A DNA stretch of 64,000 nucleotides from Lateolabrax maculatus. Taxonomy: Eukaryota > Chordata > Actinopteri > Acropomatiformes > Lateolabracidae. Below, piece by piece: positions 13,301 through 22,239 of the stretch. Below the pieces are notes generated by a model, which saw only the letters and a program-made list of their open reading frames with translations, ran no database searches and was not told where the DNA came from. The position numbers were made by a program, and so were the translations under genes. The DNA lies in NCBI GenBank assembly GCA_031216445.1, contig CM062218.1, positions 21,489,501 through 21,553,500 of the forward strand, read 5' to 3'. Numbering within the stretch: position 1 is the first letter of the stretch; every line of letters begins with the position of its first letter.

Positions 13301-14222
13301 ACTAAGCATTGAGGCCGTTATCTGGCTGATATATTGAGCAATCAATATATTGGTCCTTAGTATGCACACTTACTTTCTGTCTCCCCTCCCCCCCTCTCTC
13401 CTCCCCTTTCAACCCAACTGGGTCGATGCAGATGACCGCCCACCCAGAGCCTGGTTCTGCTCGAGGTTCCTACCTGTTAAAAGGGAGTTTTTCCTCGCCA
13501 CTGTTGCCAAGTGCTGCTCATGGTGGGAACTGTTGGGTCTCTGTACATAATATTTTAAAGATTATGGTCTAGACCTAGCCTGGCATTGGAACCTCTCAGT
13601 TCATTTCTGATTTCCAAACCGTTATCAACGGTCGGAGACAACCAATCAGAGCCACGAAACGCCATCCTATTGTACGTCTTGTCAGAAGTACGGCAAACAC
13701 ATCATTCTTAACATAAAGTTTAAGTGCAGTTGTTTGCTCTTCTTTTAGAGAAAATTTACGGTCCAGTCCATTTAATACTGCCGCTGTAGCCGGCCAGGGA
13801 ACACTGCAGCGCCATTTTGGATATTTACAAAGATACCTGAGCAGCAGATTCGTCTGGTTACCAGACTAGTCCAGACCTATGTGAAAAGTGTAGATAACTT
13901 TTGTTATGATTTGGTGCTATACAAATAAAATTGACTTGTCTTGAATTGACTTACTTTAAAGTAAAAACACACCTTAGATCCAATAAAATATGACCTGCTT
14001 TCTGTCTTCTCTCAGGTGAAAGATGACCAGATGGAGAGCGCTCCTGAGACATTCCCTCACAACCCTCCGTGCTCCAAAGAGGCCTACTACTTTAGACAGG
14101 TGTTTGAAAAGCACTACCCAGGCCGGGCTGCATGGCTCCCCCACTACTGGACGCCATGCTGGATGAGTGATATTGATGTTCAGCACAGGAACGTCACAGC
14201 TTTTAACAAAATCAGTCAGTGA
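4302..14222 (+). CDS. asns: Asparagine synthetase (glutamine-hydrolysing), tandem copy 1, divergent in the synthetase half
   Basis: Eleven coding exons: 4302-4550, 4847-5084, 5177-5359, 5436-5537, 5631-5758, 6659-6785, 8455-8561, 9234-9334, 12163-12244, 12341-12496, 14016-14222; 559 aa. Start MCGIWALFGSD is the conserved ASNS start: removal of Met exposes the catalytic Cys. The glutaminase half (residues 1 to about 210) shows RGPDAF, HRLAIVD, CYNGEIYN and CSEAKG. The synthetase half has the ATP-pyrophosphatase loop SGGLDSS (257-263), GEGADE (363-368; GEGSDE is usual) and FLDHR (419-423). Oddities: the conserved KEAFSDG stretch is KVPFGNG (466-472), and the C-terminal NATDPSARTL motif is replaced by an unrelated tail. 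Intron 10 starts with GC (AAG|gctagt at 12245) where GT is expected. Exons 2-5 are nearly identical to copy 2. Every frame is open and the other splice sites are canonical, so it may be expressed, but altered or weak synthetase activity is possible. An upstream in-frame extension of the first exon is intron sequence. Confidence 0.9.
7142..7530. repeat. Dispersed teleost repeat in ASNS copy 1 intron 7
   Basis: The block starts near CACGTTGGGGAAACAGGG and holds the phrase GGACCCAATCGCAGACAC followed by a TTTATTGAACAAAAAC stretch. A related layout (ggacccaaacgcag) recurs at 57428-57960. I recognise the style as a high-copy fish repeat but cannot assign the class. Long open frames in it on the minus strand are chance. 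Confidence 0.4.
10812..11650 (+). mobile_element. 3' end of a non-LTR retrotransposon (LINE), decayed and interrupted
   Basis: Around 10880-10980 one frame reads SAAVQWNNLPKNLKL, then STFKVALNKWLH. This is the W-N-x-L-P ... F-K-x-x-L pattern at the C-terminal end of many fish LINE ORF2 proteins. The part after about 11454 resembles a LINE 3' UTR. A hAT-like insertion (10988 to about 11446) splits it, and frameshifts are present upstream. It lies in intron 9 of ASNS copy 1. Confidence 0.5.
10988..11446 (+). mobile_element. hAT-like MITE, 3' terminus missing
   Basis: It starts TAGCCTGGGAACCAGACGAA and is alignable almost throughout with the copy at 56943-57398 (shared CTTTATGTTGATGA, TTCCAGACTAATACGC and others). 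The outer 3' terminus seen in that copy (GTCTGGCGATGGC) is absent here. It has no coding capacity. Confidence 0.6.
11690..11965 (+). repeat. Dispersed 'gctaacatgct' repeat fragment
   Basis: This stretch has many GCTAAC/ATGCTA words, then CAGGTATTTGGTGATAAACC and TGATGGCGCTAGATGAAAA. I recognise this as a very common percomorph interspersed repeat. Other pieces of the family are at 46660-46860, 47335-47560, 55735-55905 and 63905-64000. Confidence 0.5.
13378..13946 (+). mobile_element. Fish LINE/SINE 3'-end repeat in ASNS copy 1 intron 11
   Basis: Begins with a pyrimidine-rich stretch, then CAACCCAACTGGGTCGATGC, AAAGGGAGTTTTTCCTCGCC and GGTCTAGACCT. It ends near a CAAATAAAATTGACTTG tail. A second copy is at 60541-60812, so the boundaries are supported by comparison. 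This is a high-copy teleost element whose tail resembles that of L2-type LINEs; the exact family is not assigned. It is interrupted by a MITE at 13577-13870. Confidence 0.55.
13577..13870 (-). mobile_element. hAT-like MITE nested in a LINE/SINE repeat
   Basis: This copy is reversed relative to the 56943 copy: it starts AGCCTGGCATTGG and ends GATTCGTCTGGTTACCAG. Flanking 8-mers CTAGACCT (13569-13576) and CCAGACCT (13871-13878) match at 7 of 8 bases and look like a target-site duplication. The uninterrupted host repeat at about 60.7 kb shows one such stretch. An 8-bp duplication is typical of hAT transposons. Confidence 0.65.
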
Positions 14223-14281
14223 GGCATGGTTATTGGTCCACCACAGTGCCATTCATGACATAAACCACTAGATGATACTTG

Positions 14282-14287
14282 AATAAA
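14282..14287 (+). terminator. Poly(A) signal of ASNS copy 1
   Basis: AATAAA lies 60 bases after the stop codon. It is the first such signal downstream, so a short 3' UTR is likely. Confidence 0.55.
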
Positions 14288-16764
14288 GAATCCTACATAT
14301 AATGGCTTTAAGGAATTATCAGCCGTATTACCAATCATGATGTGTTTTAAGAGTTCAATTAAGCCCAGAGGAGCAGCAATTTATGATACACCTTGGGAGT
14401 TTATTCCAGCAAAAATAGATGGTGCATTATGGGATGATGTAGTCAGTTCTCGACACATTCAGGAGAAATATTTATACAGTGTGACCACAGGGCTAGCAGT
14501 ACAGTTGACCATCTTGGAATAACGTGTCAATACTTCAGTTGTACGGGCATTTCCTTGTTATTACCATTCTGCCAACAGCTTGTGCACAATAAAGTGGACG
14601 TGGGGATTAAACCTTGGTTTTAGCCTTAGACAAAACTGCAAACTTAAGGACCACATTTAGCAAAGTGAAAGTGGAACTACCACGGGCAGGATGTACAGAA
14701 TAAGCTAATGGGGCTAACTTGTGTGGCATGCTAATAGTTGCACACTTTTTTGAACAAACACTCTCTTGTTTTTACCCTGTATTTTTGCAGCTGGTTATTT
14801 ACCTTGGTGATAGTACTGTGTCTGTAAATGAGACAATAAACCTCTTTTTCTCGAGCTCAGGTGTAGCTTACTGAGTTTATGTGTGGACAATCTCTAAAAC
14901 ATAGATTTTTTAAAAACAGCTTCATAGGTGCTTCATCAGTTCTGCGATTCTTTGTGTGTGTATTCTAAGCCTCTAAGCCTTGCTTATATTTCACTGGATT
15001 CGGTTGAAATTTACTGAATTTGTAGATCTGTCTAGCTCTTTGGGGTTCCTTGACGTGCCCTCCTCTGTCTTGCCTGCCGTTTCTGATCTTCCACCTGTGC
15101 TCCACACCTGTTGCCTGTTCTTACCGCCTGAGGTTTGTCAGTGCCTGCATGTGTCCTTCAGGGGCAGTCGGAATAAACGCTACCGCATGCAATGACACAC
15201 AACTCATGAAAACACATCAATCTTAATAAAACGAGAACTTATCAAAGGATCGTTAATAAAACAAAACCAATACCAAAAACAAATCCCACACCCAATAATT
15301 AATCTAAAACATGCAACAAAAATATTTTTTTTTGTTATTAAATTAAAAACATTGAACCTGTCACATCTATCTGCAGTGAATATTGGTTTCAAGGACATTG
15401 AAAAAATCCTTCTTCAGTCAAATATACATTAAAAAAATAACTTCTAGATGTGATAGAACTATATTAATACAGAATCAAAAGTGAATGTGAAAACTAGCAG
15501 CTATAACTAATAATTCTTGAAAATTGAATATTCTGTTTGTTTAAAATAAGAAAAAAAAAAAGAAAAAAGAAATGTCTCAATTGTTTCCACACTAACACTG
15601 GACACAATGACCACAACCCGTAACTTATGAACCAACCCCCTGAATCAAGTCTGCTAAAATACAAGCACACAATTGCAGTTCTGAAGTCTAAACTTAAACT
15701 TCCTACTATCCACTCTGACTGCTAACACGACAAACACATGTTGCACAGTTGTTCAACTAGCAAGAGAGCTAGAGTGTATACTTCTTCTTCAAGCTGTGGA
15801 AGATGCATCATGCAGATAGAGCTGTAGAAGGAAGCCAGGGCCAGGGCCAGGGCCTGCAGTGTTGATGAGCTGCTGTGGCTGAAATCAAACAGAAAACAGG
15901 ATGCAGCCTGATTAATATTTTTTTTTTACTGTTCACAGTACATTTTTCTATTATTTGTTTTGTATGCAGAACACTTTACACATCCAACTTTGTGTTTTTT
16001 TTTATTAAAGTATATTTAAGTGTTTTATATTTAAGCATAAAAACATTACACAAAAATATTTTACAACATACTCCTGTACAGTAGTAAGTGTAAAACTGAT
16101 CATGCAAAAGGCATAAGTCTCCTGATAAGGCATTCATACTAGTGTTTTACATTGAGCACATCTGGGTTCAACTGGTTCTTAGAAATATCTATTCATTTGA
16201 ACGCAAAATGCATAAGACATAACGTTATTTTGAATGCAGAGTTTCCTTATGCAGGAGATTTGTGGAGTTTGGGATTTTTGTATAGAGTATTGAAAACGTG
16301 AGATATGCTTTCAGAAAATGCGTGTCAACAGTAGAGAAAACTCATTACTGTAAAACATGAACACAAGTTGCAAATAATCCTCGGGGTTTCTTGGATGTTC
16401 AGTACAAATTACACCAAATCCAGTGAAAATAAGCAATTGGTGAAGCTCAGAATACACATACAAAGAATAACAAAAATGCTGATTTAGCGCCAAGGGCCAA
16501 ACTTAAAGAAATCATAACTAAAGAAGTATTTGGAGTAGACCCATAGGATTTTGCAATGTCCAGTGAATGTAATAGTAGTTTCACATGATTTATTTATTTC
16601 TTTTTTTTTGGAAAATCTATTACATGAACAGGGAAAACTTCTGAATTCCGTACTAGCTGGCATGGAATGACCCATATTTAGGTTTTTCATAGAATCATTT
16701 TGTTGAATAATAGATTAGAGAACAAGTGGCTGCCTCCTATTTTTACACTGACAATGGATGAAAT
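14288..16764. other. Intergenic spacer between the ASNS copies, no gene seen
   Basis: AT-rich DNA with short chance frames only. No splice-compatible coding blocks or RNA genes are recognised. Confidence 0.5.
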
Positions 16765-16995
16765 GACATTGTAATGTGAAAGAGGTCCCTCAGTGTCGAA
16801 CCTGCACAGAATATTCCACCGACTCTGCAGTTCCCCATAGCTCTACAGAGCTTTTAGTATTTGTCAGCTCATTGTTTTGGTTCAGTCTCACCTCTCTGAT
16901 CAACTCTGACAAACCGACACTACAAAACTCACCCAGCACCGACAGGCAGGCAGACATCTTAACAACTAGCTGGCGAACACAGTGGAGCATTTAGC
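16765..16995 (+). repeat. Dispersed teleost repeat
   Basis: Contains GTGAAAGAGGTCCCTCAGTG ... CTCTACAGAGCTTTTAGTAT ... AACTAGCTGGCGAACACAG. The block at 58735-59000 has the same order of words (CTCTACAGGGAGTTTGAGTG ... AGCCAGCTGGTGAACATG), which supports a repeat family. Open frames here on both strands are not genes. Confidence 0.45.
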
Positions 16996-18140
16996 GGCTA
17001 AAGAGACACATATTTTTGTTGGTGAGTTAGTGAAGAGCTGAAGGGTGAATTAACATTGGATTTCCACTGGTCAATGAAAGCTGATGTTGCTCCATGTCTG
17101 CCAGATGTGTAGATAGGCAATTGTTGCTAATATGTTGCCATAGCGACTTTATGATGTGATACTATGTCAGTGATGGAGCTTGTTCCGCTCCACCCAGGTG
17201 TCTGAAAAGAAATAGGTAATTTCTGCTTTAAATAAGCACAGTTCAAAACTATTCTGTAGTCCCTACTATACTGTGTACTCAACTGTGGATGTCTGTGGGG
17301 ATTTAGAGCATTATAGCACAACAGCTATTTGTAGGGTAATAAAAGACATTTGTGATGCCTTGGACAATCATCAGCACTAATACGCTGCATTTTATTAGGT
17401 CTTCATGTACTTCCGATCTTTCTCTATAAACAGAAGCTTGTTTCGCGCTGTCCTTATCCACACTCTTCAGAGGTCTCAAATTCAAAATATAATATTTGGG
17501 AATCTGGCTGGACAACTTTAAACACCCATGTGGACCACCTGACTAGCAAGGTGAATTTAAGAATTGGAGTTTTTATATAGAAAGACATCATGTGTCTTCT
17601 TTGAAGACCATTGTACCTAAAATATCTTATGTTTATCACATTTTATCATGGGTGACATGTTTGACACACACCATTCTAACTTGTATGTAAAGGTGTGACT
17701 GATAGCATTGTACATTTGTTTCTGTAGTTTTATTGAAAAAACTGGCTCATTACCTCTGATCATGGTGATATACAGTAATTATAATGCCAGGTCCCAATGC
17801 ATTCTTACTTATGCTTTACAACAAGTTTAAACTTGAAAAACTGGTTTGTGAGGATCACAAATGGAATGAGTTATACAAAAAGAACCGCTGTACGTATTTT
17901 AAAAGACATCTTCACTCGATAAGGATTGACATAATCATTATTGTCACTAATTCATTCAACTTTCTTGTTTATTAAAGTATTTTATGTAATGATCCTGTTC
18001 GTTGTAACTTTATTCCTAAACTTAATAGAGATGAGTTTCCTGAAATGTGTAAGTATTCCTGTAACTCAACACCAGGAAGTACCATTAAAAGTAAACAAGC
18101 CTGGAAGCTGATGCATTCTTTTCATTAGATATATAAAGCT
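16996..18140. other. Intergenic, nothing recognised
   Basis: AT-rich sequence without convincing coding blocks. Confidence 0.4.
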
Positions 18141-18149
18141 GCCCGTATG

Positions 18150-18550
18150 GCTGGTTCTGTTTTATAAATCTCCATCATTGTAGAACCTGGCGCACATGTA
18201 CGAGCCTGATTTTCACTCCCACAGCCCCCCATAAATGGATGTAGGAACGCCCTTAAACATCCATTTGGATATCGATACTTGAGCCCGCTCCACCACTTAT
18301 TAGACCTGTCAATGAGAAGAATGGCAAAGATGACAAAGCGCAATTTAACTGATTGTGTTGCATCGGTGAGGTTCTCCAAAATATCAGAGTCTCTTGAAAA
18401 GGCCTGGTCTGAAGTGTGTGAGGTGCGCCCATTCTCACTGCAAATTCCTTTATACATACCAGTTTATGTAGGGGAAAAGGTTTACGCTTGGTTTCTGTGG
18501 CCTCATGTCTGTCCTGGTCCAAGAATATTCTGGTTGTGGATAGCTTTGTA
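18150..18550 (+). mobile_element. Possible PIF/Harbinger-type transposon remnant
   Basis: An open frame around 18279-18551 contains MRRMAKMTKRNLTDC. This resembles the start of the Myb/SANT-like DNA-binding protein carried by Harbinger-type elements (typically M-A-K-R-x-F-T-D-C-E-I-E-V-L). Similarity fades after that point, as if truncated or frameshifted. The upstream stretch (GGATGTAGGAACGCCCTTAA) also reads as fish repeat sequence. The family call rests on memory of one motif. Confidence 0.35.
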
Positions 18551-18555
18551 AAAAA

Positions 18556-18588
18556 TACACTACGTGGCCAAAAATATATGGACACCTG
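18556..18588 (+). mobile_element. Tc1/mariner-like terminal inverted repeat fragment
   Basis: TACACTACGTGGCCAAAAAT followed by ATATGGACACCTG is very like the terminal repeat of fish Tc1-like MITEs (CACTA-GGCCAAAAGTAT-GGACACC). No partner end was found nearby, so it appears to be a solo terminus. Confidence 0.5.
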
Positions 18589-18888
18589 AATGTTACACTT
18601 GTATGTTATTGTTGAAAAAATCCCAACGATGGCTGAGCTCCTCGTCCCAACGCTGTCTCACGTTGACATACTGTTGACACCAAACGTTATCATAAAGAAT
18701 GTAAACAACCAACATGGCTGCTGTTAGTGCTCACAGCTGTCATCTAGTATGTAAGTTTATTAATTAAGTTAATTTTATTGAAAATTTAGTTGGATGCAAC
18801 TAACTTTTTTAACTTATTGCTGGTTAGTTAACAGCAGCTAGTCGTGGTAACGTTAGATATCAGGAAGGCTCTGATCAGGCGAGCTGAG

Positions 18889-19042
18889 TAGCCTGGCATC
18901 GCCAGACTAATTTCCAAATGTGTATTAGTCTGGAACCTCTCATTTCATTTTTGATTTCCAAGGGGTGTTGTCAACAGATACTGGCGTATCTGCCAAAGCA
19001 AATAAAATATGAACTCGCAGATTCGTCTGGTTCCCAGGCTGC
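18889..19042 (-). mobile_element. Short hAT-like MITE copy
   Basis: Starts TAGCCTGGCATCGCCAGAC and ends GATTCGTCTGGTTCCCAGGC, so both terminal inverted repeats are present. The middle is mostly deleted (about 150 bp against about 456 bp at 56943). Flanking 8-mers GAGCTGAG and GCACTGAG match at 6 of 8 bases. Confidence 0.6.
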
Positions 19043-20140
19043 GCACTGAGTGCACAGGCAGAGTGTGCGCAGGTACGTACATAGGTAGACAGACACGCTG
19101 TCCAATCATTTCATTTAGTCCAATTGAAATGATTGTACGGGCTTCTTACAGGTCTGCAGCCACAGATACTGGACTTTTGCTTTTTTATGTCAGACCATTT
19201 CATTTATTGATTGCTGTCGGGATGTAAAGAGAATTTGAACATATAAAACAGTGCTTGTAAGATAAATTGCCTACGCTGCATTTAATTCAAACCAGCTCAA
19301 ACCATCAAAACGATCCCCAGGCAAAAAGTGCATATGTCAAAGTACTGCCTGAATTATTTCTGAATCTGTTTGTGTTTGATTGTATAGCTCTGTGAAGCTT
19401 TTGCTGACTGTTACATGCTTTCCACTTAGGGGTTAGGGGGTGGGGGGAGCAGGTGACCATGGAAACCTCTGTGTACAATGACATAACATAACCTCTATTG
19501 AGCCCATGCTGTAATGAGAGTTCTCATTAACAACACATTTATTCCATTCCTATAATTACACTTGATGATACTTATCAAACTAAATAAATAAGACTTCACC
19601 ATATACACTGAAACAATTAAAATTCTGATGTTGACCATGGATCTGCTAAGAACGTTGGATACAATGTAATGTAACCACAGAACCTATGAGCACAGGAAAA
19701 CCATTTGTCTGGCACCTTTCAATGTAAAGTCTATGGTAGGGAAAGGAGGCAGTAATGCAATAATGCATGTGGCATAATGCACAATGCTGAAGCCAAACAG
19801 GAAGAGAAAACACCCTTTCATCAGAATGAATGGGCACCATCTTGGAACATACTCCTGTTATCGTGTGTCAACGGTCTTGTTATGGTCTTGTAATGAATGA
19901 CGATGGGGGGAGAACCACACCCTGACACCACAGCCAGTACTTTGCCGGGTTTCAACCGGTAGCATTACAATGTTTAATTTCCCTCCATTTTGCCTGCACC
20001 CACAGCTCGCCTCATGAGGCGGCCCTTGAACTACAGACTGTACTTCTGCATTTTGTATATTTTGAATTCTGTATGCCTATAGAGCACAGACTGTATATAA
20101 ATATTCCATGGTATAGAGTCAGCAAGTGGATGATGCCTTT
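19043..20140. other. Intergenic, no gene seen
   Basis: No coding blocks recognised. It ends at a more GC-rich stretch (about 20160-20400) that may belong to the upstream control region of ASNS copy 2. Confidence 0.4.
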
Positions 20141-20148
20141 TTTTTTTG

Positions 20149-20156
20149 TTGCGTCA
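20149..20156 (-). promoter_or_regulatory. ATF4-C/EBP-like site (TTGCGTCA)
   Basis: TTGCGTCA is the reverse complement of TGACGCAA, a hybrid half C/EBP, half CRE site of the kind bound by ATF4-C/EBP dimers. It lies about 180 bases upstream of a second such motif. One 8-mer alone is weak evidence; it gains weight from its neighbours and from the gene being ASNS. Confidence 0.35.
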
Positions 20157-20324
20157 TCTGGCGGACTTTTGCTGACAAATGAGCGGGGAGCCCCTGGTGC
20201 AGGCTGCGTGGAGGGAAGTTAAGCGCTCATTTGCATACGGCCTACTAGCCCTGACTGAGGACTGAGGAGTCCCACAGCTGTGGCCGCCGCGCAGGTCCTC
20301 GCCTCACCTTGCTGCCGCTAGCTC

Positions 20325-20365
20325 AGGTGATGCAACATTGCACGAGACTGCAGCGTCAAGTTGCC
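20325..20365 (+). promoter_or_regulatory. Amino-acid-response-like module A
   Basis: TGATGCAAC (20328-20336) fits the C/EBP-ATF response element consensus; mammalian ASNS uses TGATGAAAC for ATF4 control. It is followed by GCAGCGTCAAGTTGCC at 20350-20365. Both words recur in the same order in module B at 20672-20727. It lies about 0.85 kb upstream of the likely core promoter of ASNS copy 2, farther than the mammalian element. Confidence 0.4.
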
Positions 20366-20671
20366 TGAGAGGAAAGCACACGCGCCTGTGGAGATAACCT
20401 TCAAAACGATACCCTGTCTACCAGAGTCGATGGTAGTAAGTAGTTCAATGTGGAATTTGTAGTAATACAAATAATATAATACAAATGAAAAAGCTGTTTA
20501 GTCTATCAGGGATGCCACTGGGCAAGTTCACATGTCCTTTTAAAGCAAGCTCTGCGGAACCGAACGTCTGATCCGACATATGGATCTCAATGGCACACGG
20601 TTAGGCTTTTTCAAACTACTATATTCTGTGCTGCCACCTTAGACTTTATATATATATATAGACGCTAATGT

Positions 20672-20727
20672 AGGTGATGCAACAGCACTAACTATTGCAG
20701 AAGGACATGACGCAGCGTCAAGTTGCC
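20672..20727 (+). promoter_or_regulatory. Amino-acid-response-like module B
   Basis: AGGTGATGCAACA (20672-20684) and GCAGCGTCAAGTTGCC (20712-20727) are both identical to module A. Between them sits TGACGCAGCGTCA (20708-20720), a near-perfect dyad of two TGACGC half sites. The pair of modules is about 350 bp apart, so they may be a diverged tandem repeat. Confidence 0.4.
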
Positions 20728-21085
20728 AACATTTAACATTGATCTATTAATTAAGCCTTCAAAATAAAATTGTTAATGAACAATTTAACTTTTGGAATAC
20801 CCGTAAAATGCGTATGAGCAAAACTAAAGACCTCCATAAGTATGATATTTGATGTGACTGGTAAATATATAAAGACTTTACATATAGTCATATAAGTGTG
20901 ACAAGTTTTTACTTCATATTTCATTTATTTTGGACCAAAGCTTGCTGAAATAAAAGCTTATTTTACCAAAGCTTTTATTTTACCTTTCACTTTAGTATAA
21001 ATTATCAGGAAATGATGTCCATACGACAAAGTACAACTACCACTGTATGTTTACCAAGTATTTTCTGAACATCTATACTTATAAT

Positions 21086-21090
<5 letters not shown>

Positions 21091-21121
<31 letters not shown>
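21091..21121 (+). repeat. (CT)n microsatellite
   Basis: About 15 uninterrupted CT units lie just upstream of the presumed ASNS copy 2 core promoter. Pyrimidine tracts of this type can be nucleosome-poor, but no function can be read from it. Confidence 0.9.
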
Positions 21122-21122
<1 letters not shown>

Positions 21123-21139
21123 AGGGGTAATTATGTTAG

Positions 21140-21307
21140 CACTCTTAGTTGCGTCTTATTTTGAAGACATAACCCGGTTACATCACTTCCCGTTTACAGC
21201 AGCCGGTGAGGCAGCGGCAGCGGCAGTAAGGTTACATGTGTGTGACATTACTGTCTCAGACATCGTCTCAGCCGGGATCATCTGAAGAACGAGGTGCGAG
21301 GTGCAAG
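21140..21307 (+). promoter_or_regulatory. Likely core promoter and 5' untranslated exon of ASNS copy 2
   Basis: The stretch is more GC-rich than its surroundings, with an ETS-like CACTTCC at 21184-21190 and (GCAG/CGG)-rich sequence. It ends in a donor-like GTGCAAG|gttagtg at 21307/21308. GTTACA at 21177-21182 matches the NSRE-2 word of the human ASNS promoter, and a C/EBP-ATF-like TTGCGTC lies about 28 bases upstream of it (21149-21155). No TATA box is seen. The first coding exon begins at an acceptor at 23439/23440, so an upstream non-coding exon is needed. Confidence 0.4.
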
Positions 21308-22239
21308 GTTAGTGGCTGAAGCAGGACTGAATGTCTGTGCTGTTCGTCTGCTCACGTTCTCGTTGGGTGGACAGAAATAGTGACCTTTATTTGATCTGCG
21401 TTTTTAAACGAGTTCTGCTTAAAAAAACTATACTAAATTTCATCCAATGTGTTATCAATAAAACGTAGACACGCGTACAGATATGTTGACCAATTCCGAA
21501 TTAGTAAGGTGTTTCTAATAATTCGGCGTATAAATAAGCCACCAAGCAGCACATTAGTTCATAAAGGTCCTACCATCATATTTCATTCACATTGCTAACG
21601 TCAACCTTAACCTCCGCCCGCCCGGCGTGCCACACCGTGAGCAGGAAGAAGATGGTGGGAATAAAGAATGAGCCAATCTGGCATGATTATAGAAACAAAT
21701 ACTGCTTGATTTAAGCTGAGATGAACAATTCCACGTAATCATTTACGAGAGCTCTTAAGCGTGTTGTTAGCTGTTTAAAGTTTTTGTCCATAGCTAAGCA
21801 CGTTTTTAATTGGTAGGATTTTAAACGGAGTTCGGCGTTAGATGCTCTGACACGAGAGAGCGGAAATATTAGCTAACCTAAATGAGCATAGTGTACAGTG
21901 AATGGGCATTAGCTGAGTTCAACTTGATAAAGAATTCTTTCAGGACAGTGGTGTACACATGAACAGGTCCACCGCTTACTTCGTTTAATCATTTATCAAG
22001 AATTGCCGCTAGTAGTCAATTAAACGTTGGTGTAGAATATAACGCAAACAAAATGTTCACTAGTTCAGATGAAACAAAACTTTACTAAGAGAGCCACCGT
22101 AATGAAAGACGGCATGTCCCCCATTTGCCTCACATGGTGCCTTCAGGGAGCACATGGCTTGGCATTGATTCAGAGCGCGACGGCAATTTTAAACAGATTA
22201 GGAAATGCACTATTTTTTAACAGATGATATAAAAAAAAA

